The notes beneath the pieces are model-generated. The model did not search any database. It was not told the DNA's origin and was given only the letters and a program-made list of their open reading frames with translations. Source: Phenylobacterium sp. (GTDB taxonomy: Bacteria; Pseudomonadota; Alphaproteobacteria; Caulobacterales; Caulobacteraceae). From it: a stretch of 10,566 nt of DNA. The stretch spans positions 1 to 10,566 of the forward strand of contig JAHUZY010000115.1 of assembly GCA_019264505.1 (NCBI GenBank). Direction: 5' to 3'. A program made the translations under genes and the position numbers. This document shows positions 6,224-10,566 of this stretch, in pieces. The first letter of the stretch is position 1; each line of letters opens with the position of its first letter.

Positions 6224-6310
6224 CGATTGCGGCCTCGGGTCGGACACGGTGGGACTTGAGCAATAGACATCGCGAGGCGGCCGATTATTCCCGACCGCCG
6301 GTCTTTTTTT
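6221..6310 (-). repeat. Promoter/leader cassette, copy B (before DUF305 operon)
   Basis: This is the partner of 2934-3023 and shares A-tract, GGTCGG, GAATAATCG, GTCTATTG, TGTCCGA, GAGGCCGCAAT and ATGTC in the same order and nearly the same spacing. Beyond the start codon a weak match continues (CA-GTCC about eight codons in), suggesting that the copied segment reached into the DUF305 signal-peptide codons. Confidence 0.8.
6261..6291 (-). promoter_or_regulatory. Predicted autoregulated ECF promoter of the DUF305-sigma operon
   Basis: The -35 is GGAATAAT (6291-6284; preceded by another G), the spacer 15 bases, the -10 GTCTATTG (6268-6261). Seven A residues on the transcribed orientation (6310-6304) lie upstream as a possible UP element. 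It is the only promoter-like signal I see ahead of four tightly packed minus-strand genes that include the ECF factor. ECF factors usually transcribe their own operon, so autoregulation is the natural reading. Confidence 0.75.
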
Positions 6311-6369
6311 GTCCGGGCGCCCAGCTGACGAGCTCCCGCCTCGGGTTCGAGCGACGGAAGCCTCAGCGG

Positions 6370-6387
6370 CTCATCCCAAAGGATGAG
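6370..6387. other. Perfect hairpin upstream of haloperoxidase gene
   Basis: CTCATCC (6370-6376) and GGATGAG (6381-6387) pair perfectly around a CAAA loop. It lies about 95 bases before the hydrolase start and has no T-tract. It may be part of the hydrolase 5' leader or a binding site. The rest of 6311-6482 shows no gene or recognisable promoter. Confidence 0.4.
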
Positions 6388-6482
6388 GGGTTTGAGCCTC
6401 GAGGACGGCTGTCGGCCAGCCGGATGCGAGAGCACCGTCAGGGGCAAGACGCCACTCCCTGAACAAGGCTTCGAGGCCGAAC

Positions 6483-7463
6483 ATGACCCCCCGGCAAATC
6501 TCCACCCCCGCCCTCACCCGCCGCAGTCTGCTGGCGGCGACCGGCGCATCAGGCGTCGCGCTGGCCCTGCCCACCTCAGCGCTCGCCGCCATCCTCTCCC
6601 CACCCACCGACATCCATGGAGCTACGGTGATGACCACCATCAAGACCCGCGACGGAACCGAGATCTTCTACAAGGACTGGGGCCCGAAGGACGCCCAGCC
6701 GATCGTTTTCCATCATGGCTGGCCCCTGACCAGCGACGACTGGGACAACCAGATGCTGTTCTTCCTGGGGCAAGGGTTTCGCGTCATCGCCCATGACCGA
6801 CGAGGTCACGGCCGCTCTACCCAGACCGACACCGGAAATGACATGGACCACTATGCGGCCGACGTCGCCGATCTCGTGTCCGCCCTCGATCTGCGGTCGG
6901 CCATCCACATCGGCCACTCGACCGGCGGGGGTGAGGTCGCGCGTTATGTCGCCCGCCACGGCGACGGAGGACGGGTGGCCAAGGCCGTGCTGATCGGCGC
7001 GATCACGCCGGTTATGGTCAGGACGGCTGGCAATCCCGGCGGCCTGCCTCCCGAACTCTTCGACGAATTCCGCGCCGCCCTGGCCAACAACCGGGCCCAG
7101 TATTTCTGGGACCTGCCAAGCGGTCCCTTCTACGGTTTCAACCGCCCGGGTGTGACCCCGCAGCCCGGCGTCATCGCCAACTGGTGGCGCCAAGGCATGC
7201 AGGGTGGCGCGAAGGCGCACTACGACTGCATCAAGGCCTTCTCGGAGACCGATTTCACCGAGGATTTGCGCGCGATCACCGTGCCGACTCTCGTCCTTCA
7301 CGGGGGCGACGACCAGCTGGTGCCGGTCGATACTTCGGCCAAGCTCGCAGCCCCCATGCTCAAGAAGGGCGAGCTCAAGATCTATCCTGGGCTCAGCCAC
7401 GGCATGTGCACGGTCAATCCGGACGTCATCAACGCCGACCTGCTGGACTTCTTCCGGAAGTGA
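6483..7463 (+). CDS. Tat-exported alpha/beta hydrolase, cofactor-free (non-heme) haloperoxidase family
   Basis: The 326-residue protein has the full signature of the CPO/BPO-A2 (perhydrolase, formerly non-heme chloroperoxidase) group: HHGWPL at 77-82 (oxyanion region), VIAHDRRGHGRS, nucleophile S146 in GHSTGGGEVARY, D277 in HGGDDQLVP and H306 in LSHGM. Activity is expected as esterase/perhydrolase on small acyl substrates; true halogenation by this family is an indirect effect of peracid formation. Residues 1-35 form a twin-arginine signal (TRRSLLAATGA, hydrophobic core, cleavage near ALA), so export of the folded enzyme is predicted. Residue 50 is also a Met with its own GGAG, and translation from it gives the usual cytoplasmic length. 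It may be transcribed with the downstream GMC enzyme, although a strong hairpin separates them. Confidence 0.92.
   Translation: MTPRQISTPALTRRSLLAATGASGVALALPTSALAAILSPPTDIHGATVMTTIKTRDGTEIFYKDWGPKDAQPIVFHHGWPLTSDDWDNQMLFFLGQGFRVIAHDRRGHGRSTQTDTGNDMDHYAADVADLVSALDLRSAIHIGHSTGGGEVARYVARHGDGGRVAKAVLIGAITPVMVRTAGNPGGLPPELFDEFRAALANNRAQYFWDLPSGPFYGFNRPGVTPQPGVIANWWRQGMQGGAKAHYDCIKAFSETDFTEDLRAITVPTLVLHGGDDQLVPVDTSAKLAAPMLKKGELKIYPGLSHGMCTVNPDVINADLLDFFRK
6618..6632 (+). promoter_or_regulatory. Possible internal translation start of the hydrolase
   Basis: GGAG at 6618-6621 lies eight bases before an in-frame ATG at 6630 (residue 50). Starting there gives MTTIKTRDGTEIFYKDWG, the normal N-terminus of cytoplasmic family members, without the Tat signal. 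This could produce two forms, or simply be the ancestral start to which a signal peptide was added. Confidence 0.4.
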
Positions 7464-7485
7464 CCCCTTGGGGCGTGTCGCCCAA

Positions 7486-7513
7486 CCCTTGCGCCGGAAA
7501 TCCGGCGTAAGGG
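7486..7513. terminator. Strong 12-bp hairpin after the haloperoxidase gene
   Basis: CCCTTGCGCCGG (7486-7497) pairs with the downstream arm (7502-7513) over all 12 positions, one of them a G.U pair, around an AAAT loop. It starts 23 bases after the hydrolase stop. No T-tract follows, so it may be a weak or Rho-assisted terminator, or a 3'-end stabiliser that separates expression of the two genes. Confidence 0.5.
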
Positions 7514-7598
7514 ACGCGAAGGCCTCCGCTGGCGCCCCAGGCGGATAACCACCCGGGCCGTCCTCCCCCTCTGACATCAGCACCACAGTCCGAACGCC

Positions 7599-7615
7599 GA
7601 CGGCCTTTCGCCGTC
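7599..7615. other. Hairpin in the leader of the GMC oxidoreductase gene
   Basis: GACGGC (7599-7604) and GCCGTC (7610-7615) form a perfect 6-bp stem with a CTTTC loop, 54 bases before the GTG start. Together with the hairpin at 7486-7513 it is the only structure seen in the 205-base gap; no clear promoter was recognised there. Confidence 0.3.
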
Positions 7616-7668
7616 ACGGCCTGCGTCCGGCTGCCCCGAACCTCACCCCAATTCCAAAGGAGCCATTC

Positions 7669-9285
7669 GTGAGCGACCCAAAGTTCAGCGATACGCCCGA
7701 GTTCGCCGCCCGCGTGGCGGCCAACCAGGCTGACCGCCTGGCCAATCTGAAAACGAGCTACGACTTCATCGTCTGCGGCGCCGGAAGCTCCGGCTCAGTT
7801 GTGGCCCGACGCCTGGCGGAAAACCCCGCAGTTCAGGTCCTGCTGATCGAAGCCGGTGGCAGCGATGACCGGCCCAGCGTCATGGATCCGGCGGCCTGGC
7901 CAACCAATCTGGGCGGCGAGACTGACTGGGGCTTCGCCGCCGAGCCCAATCCCGAGCTGAACGGCCGGGCCATGCCCATGTCCATGGGCAAGGTCCTGGG
8001 CGGCGGCTCGAGCATCAATGTCGGGGTCTGGGCGCGGGGCCATCGCAGCGACTGGGACTATTTCGCGCAGGAGAGTGGTGACGCCTCCTGGGGCTACGAG
8101 TCCGTCCTCGACCTCTATCGCGAACTCGAGGACTGGCAGGGCGCACCAGATCCCCTCCACCGTGGAACGGGTGGTCCGGTTCATGTGCGGCCGTCGCCTG
8201 CCCCAGGTCCTGCGGCCCTGGCCATGCTGGGCGCGGCGCAGGAGATCGGCGTTCCGATCTATGAGAGCCCCAACGGCACGATGATGGAAAGCGAGGGCGG
8301 GGCCGCCATCAGCGACGTCCTCACCCGCGACGGCAAACGCCACTCCATCTTCCGCGCCTTCACCTGGCCCTATCTGGACCGACCCAACCTCACCCTCTTG
8401 ACCGAGACGCAAGTCAACCGGGTGATCCTCGAAGGCCGTCGCGCCGTCGGCGTGGAGGTGGTGCGGAACGGAGTGATCGAACGGTTCGACGCCACCGGCG
8501 AGGTGATCCTGTCGCTCGGGGCGATCATGACGCCGATCGTGCTGATGCGCTCCGGGATCGGCGACGAGGATGAGCTGCGCGCCGCAGACGTCAAGCTCCT
8601 GCACAGTCTGCCAGGCGTGGGGCGCAACCTGCAGGACCATGTCTCCTTCGGCTGCATCTGGGAGTATCGCGAACCAATCGCGCCGCGGAACAGCGGCAGT
8701 GAAGCGACCATGTACTGGAAGTCCGATCCCTCGATGAACGAGCCGGACCTGCTCTTCTGTCAGGTGGAATTCCCGGTACCGAGCCCCGAAACCGCCAATC
8801 GCGGCGTACCCGAACACGGCTGGACCATGTTCGCGGGTCTCGCCCACCCCAAGAGCCGCGGCCAGATCCGCCTCCAAAGCGGCAATCTGCTGTCCCCACC
8901 GCGGATCGAGCTCAACACCTTCGGCGATCCGGATGACCTGCGGGCCGCCATCGCCTGTGTTCAGCTCTGCCGCGAACTTGGCAATAGCCCGGCGTTCGAG
9001 CCGCTGGTGCGGCGTGAGGCCATGCCGGGTCCGCTCGGCCGGGTGGAGATGGAGCGCTACGTGCGCGACGCAGCCGTGACCTACTGGCACCAGACCTGTT
9101 CGGCCAAGATGGGGCGCGACGTGATGTCCGTGGTCGACGCCAGTCTACGCGTTTACGGCGTTGAAGGGCTGCGGATCGCCGATGGATCGGTGATGCCGCG
9201 GGTCGCCACGGGCAACACCATGGCCCCCTGCGTCATCATCGGGGAAAAGGCTTCGCGCTACATTCGCGCGACCCAAGGGCTCTGA
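7669..9285 (+). CDS. GMC-family FAD-dependent alcohol/choline dehydrogenase-like oxidoreductase
   Basis: The 538-residue protein shows the complete GMC layout. The FAD-binding GAGSSG is at 37-42 with E61 in LLIEAGG. Signature 1 is near 105-125 (GKVLGGGSSINVGVWARG) and signature 2 near 277-300 (GEVILSLGAIMTPIVLMRSG). The catalytic pair is H474 in YWHQTCSAKMG and N516 in TGNTMAPC. Members oxidise primary or secondary alcohols, choline or similar substrates, passing electrons to oxygen or a quinone/cytochrome acceptor; the substrate cannot be read here. No signal peptide is present, and an extra helical segment of about 30 residues precedes the Rossmann fold. The GTG start has AAAGGAG six bases upstream. 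It lies 205 bases after the hydrolase gene on the same strand. Confidence 0.93.
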   Translation: MSDPKFSDTPEFAARVAANQADRLANLKTSYDFIVCGAGSSGSVVARRLAENPAVQVLLIEAGGSDDRPSVMDPAAWPTNLGGETDWGFAAEPNPELNGRAMPMSMGKVLGGGSSINVGVWARGHRSDWDYFAQESGDASWGYESVLDLYRELEDWQGAPDPLHRGTGGPVHVRPSPAPGPAALAMLGAAQEIGVPIYESPNGTMMESEGGAAISDVLTRDGKRHSIFRAFTWPYLDRPNLTLLTETQVNRVILEGRRAVGVEVVRNGVIERFDATGEVILSLGAIMTPIVLMRSGIGDEDELRAADVKLLHSLPGVGRNLQDHVSFGCIWEYREPIAPRNSGSEATMYWKSDPSMNEPDLLFCQVEFPVPSPETANRGVPEHGWTMFAGLAHPKSRGQIRLQSGNLLSPPRIELNTFGDPDDLRAAIACVQLCRELGNSPAFEPLVRREAMPGPLGRVEMERYVRDAAVTYWHQTCSAKMGRDVMSVVDASLRVYGVEGLRIADGSVMPRVATGNTMAPCVIIGEKASRYIRATQGL

Positions 9286-9301
9286 CCAGACGAGAGGACG
9301 G

Positions 9302-9315
9302 GCCGCCGTCGCGGC
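9302..9315. other. Small stem-loop between convergent genes
   Basis: GCCGC and GCGGC flank a CGTC loop 16 bases after the GMC stop, in the 80-base gap before the convergent lipoprotein gene. The stem is short and has no T-tract, so it is only a weak terminator candidate. Confidence 0.2.
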
Positions 9316-9365
9316 GAAGGCTATGACGTGGGCCCCGGCGTCCTGGTCATGGCGTCCCCACCGTT

Positions 9366-9737
9366 TCAGTCTTCGACGATCCGGTAGGCGGCGACCCGTC
9401 CGCTTCGATCCAGCTCGATCAGGAGCCACTGGTGGTCGATCACCATCAGGCCGCGCTCGCGGCCCAGGAGATAGACCAAGTCGCTGCTGGCGAACTTGTC
9501 TGTGGCGGTCGGTTCGCCGAGCAGTTCAACGACGCCTGCCCGATCGAGGCCGTCGATACGGCCCGACGCGATCAGGTCCGGAGCCATCCGGACGCGCTCG
9601 CGGGTGGACAGATCCGCATCCCGCCACGCCGGAGCCTCAAAGGCGCCCCTGTCACACCCGGCCAGAGCCAGGACCGACACCACCACGGCGCCCAGGGATA
9701 CGGACCGCCGATTGTTCCGGCAAAAGCGATAGGTCAT
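9366..9737 (-). CDS. Small lipoprotein with BamE/SmpA-like C-terminal domain
   Basis: Translation from ATG 9737 gives 123 residues with a basic N-terminus (RNNRR), a hydrophobic core and a lipobox LAGC with C28 as the lipidated residue. The remainder has a helix-strand pattern, with DRAGVVELLGEPTATDKF, then LVYLLGRERGLMVIDHQWLLIELD and a final RVAAYRIVED. That pattern (helix, LGEP turn, strands with polar loop) is like the SmpA/OmlA/BamE fold, although similarity is only at motif level. D29 follows the lipidated Cys; in E. coli Asp at +2 retains lipoproteins in the inner membrane, but whether this holds here is uncertain. The frame extends upstream to 9887, but that extension lacks a signal sequence and would overlap the divergent gene's start. 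Function unknown. Confidence 0.75.
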   Translation of the reverse strand: MTYRFCRNNRRSVSLGAVVVSVLALAGCDRGAFEAPAWRDADLSTRERVRMAPDLIASGRIDGLDRAGVVELLGEPTATDKFASSDLVYLLGRERGLMVIDHQWLLIELDRSGRVAAYRIVED

Positions 9738-9813
9738 CCCGTCTCGTCCCGGTTCTCGCGAGAGCCCCGAATCCTCTGTATCGACCACCTTTGCCGTTCT
9801 ACAGGCCGCCCCC

Positions 9814-10566
9814 ATGGTTCGTCTTCCGCCGCCGCCATCCTGGTCCGCCGCGCTGATCGCCGCCTTCGTCGGTTTCGGCGGCACCATCGCCCTCGTGGTT
9901 CAGGCCTTGCGCACAATGGGCGCGACGGTCGATCAGACGGGGTCGGCGGTGACGGCCCTGTGCCTCGGCATTGCGATCGCCGGCGCCGCCCTGTCGGTCC
10001 GTTACAGAATGCCGGTCGTCCTCGCCTGGTCCACCCCTGGGGCCGCCCTGCTCGCCGCCGCCGGAGGCCTTCCGTGGTCGGCGGCCGTCGCCGTCTTCGC
10101 GGCCGCAGCGGTGATGATGGTTGTGGTCGGAGCCACGCCGGCGCTCGGACGCCTGATCGAGCGCATCCCCGCTTCCATCGCCTCTGGCATGCTGGCCGGC
10201 GTCCTCCTGCCCTTCTGTCTGACCCTGTTCCGTCTAGGGGCGACCGACCCGGTTCTGATCGCAGCCCTCCTCTGTATCTTCCTGGCCGCCAGGCGTCGGC
10301 TCCCCCTCTATGCCCTGCCCCTCGTCCTCATTGCAGCGATCAGCTTCACCTTGGTGCGCGGCGATATGGCGCCACTGGCGACAGGCCGCATCTTCGGGAC
10401 CCTGCTGCCGGTCTTGCCCCGTCCAGATTTGGCCGCGGTGGTCAGTCTGGCCCTGCCCCTGTTCATGGTCACCCTGGTGTCTCAGAATCTGCCGGGTCTG
10501 GTGGTTCTGCGGTCCGCAGGCTACCAGCCGCCCGCCGGCGCCCTCGTCACCACCACCGGCGTCGCC
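9814..10566 (+). CDS. benE: BenE-family benzoate/H+ symporter-like protein (3' end outside window)
   Basis: The frame is open from ATG 9814 to the window edge, giving the first 251 residues of what is normally a protein of about 390-400. It is highly hydrophobic, with successive membrane helices, and contains the family segments RIPASIASGMLAGVLLPF and FMVTLVSQNLPGLVVLRSAGY. BenE proteins are inner-membrane secondary transporters related to the nucleobase/ascorbate group and are linked to benzoate uptake; no aromatic-degradation gene is visible in this window, so the substrate remains open. The start has a weak ribosome-binding site, but I saw no alternative start codon in the in-frame codons immediately upstream. 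It diverges from the lipoprotein gene across 76 bases. Confidence 0.85.
   Translation, partial: MVRLPPPPSWSAALIAAFVGFGGTIALVVQALRTMGATVDQTGSAVTALCLGIAIAGAALSVRYRMPVVLAWSTPGAALLAAAGGLPWSAAVAVFAAAAVMMVVVGATPALGRLIERIPASIASGMLAGVLLPFCLTLFRLGATDPVLIAALLCIFLAARRRLPLYALPLVLIAAISFTLVRGDMAPLATGRIFGTLLPVLPRPDLAAVVSLALPLFMVTLVSQNLPGLVVLRSAGYQPPAGALVTTTGVA

Noticed and set aside
6292..6311. GACCGCCGGTC followed by a T-run as a plus-strand intrinsic terminator
   Set aside because: The stem is only four base pairs, no plus-strand gene ends nearby, and the equivalent A-tract is present in the other promoter copy without a hairpin, so an upstream promoter element fits better.
6576..7586. 336-codon minus-strand open frame opposite the haloperoxidase
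   Set aside because: The opposite strand carries the complete catalytic triad and family motifs, and this translation has none.
7795..9090. 431-codon minus-strand open frame opposite the GMC oxidoreductase
   Set aside because: The plus-strand frame has all GMC motifs; the antisense translation shows no recognisable domain and is a GC-driven shadow.

Overview
The window is GC-rich, densely packed and has no mobile elements, tRNA/rRNA or CRISPR. High-GC codon use, many GTG starts, DUF305/YncE-like/ECF content and the gene families point to an alphaproteobacterium, most plausibly Caulobacteraceae (Brevundimonas-like). That assignment is inference; no marker gene is present.

Left end (1-2118): a truncated FAD oxidoreductase resembling TIGR03364 (minus strand) diverges from a 12-TM DUF5690-type membrane protein (plus strand). 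The short gap holds a perfect 12-bp palindrome, TGGTCTAGACCA, which is a classic operator for HutC-subfamily GntR repressors. Together they suggest an inducible uptake and oxidation unit for a small molecule, possibly an aminophosphonate.

Centre (2221-6310, all minus strand): a compact ECF sigma factor locus. In transcription order it encodes a periplasmic DUF305 protein with a His tail, a secreted YncE-like beta-propeller, an ECF sigma factor and a membrane anti-sigma factor; the last two overlap by GTGA. Next comes a FixJ/LuxR-type response regulator. The main discovery is that the sequence upstream of DUF305 and the sequence upstream of the response regulator are two copies of one cassette: A-tract, GGAATAAT, 15-nt spacer, GTCTATTG, a GAGGCCGCAAT ribosome-binding block and an ATGTC start. 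This looks like the promoter of the ECF factor itself, so the sigma factor probably activates its own operon and also the response regulator. In the second copy the start codon opens an unannotated 21-codon ORF whose TGA overlaps the regulator's GTG.

Right part (6483-9285, plus strand): a Tat-signal-bearing alpha/beta hydrolase of the cofactor-free haloperoxidase family, with a plausible internal cytoplasmic start, is followed after a strong hairpin by a GMC-family FAD alcohol dehydrogenase. Right end: a small lipoprotein with a BamE/SmpA-like C-terminus (minus) diverges from the start of a BenE-type benzoate transporter (plus, truncated by the window).

Stretches between genes are all shorter than 300 bases. 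The larger ones (2937-3064, 6224-6482, 7464-7668) hold the promoters and hairpins listed below.
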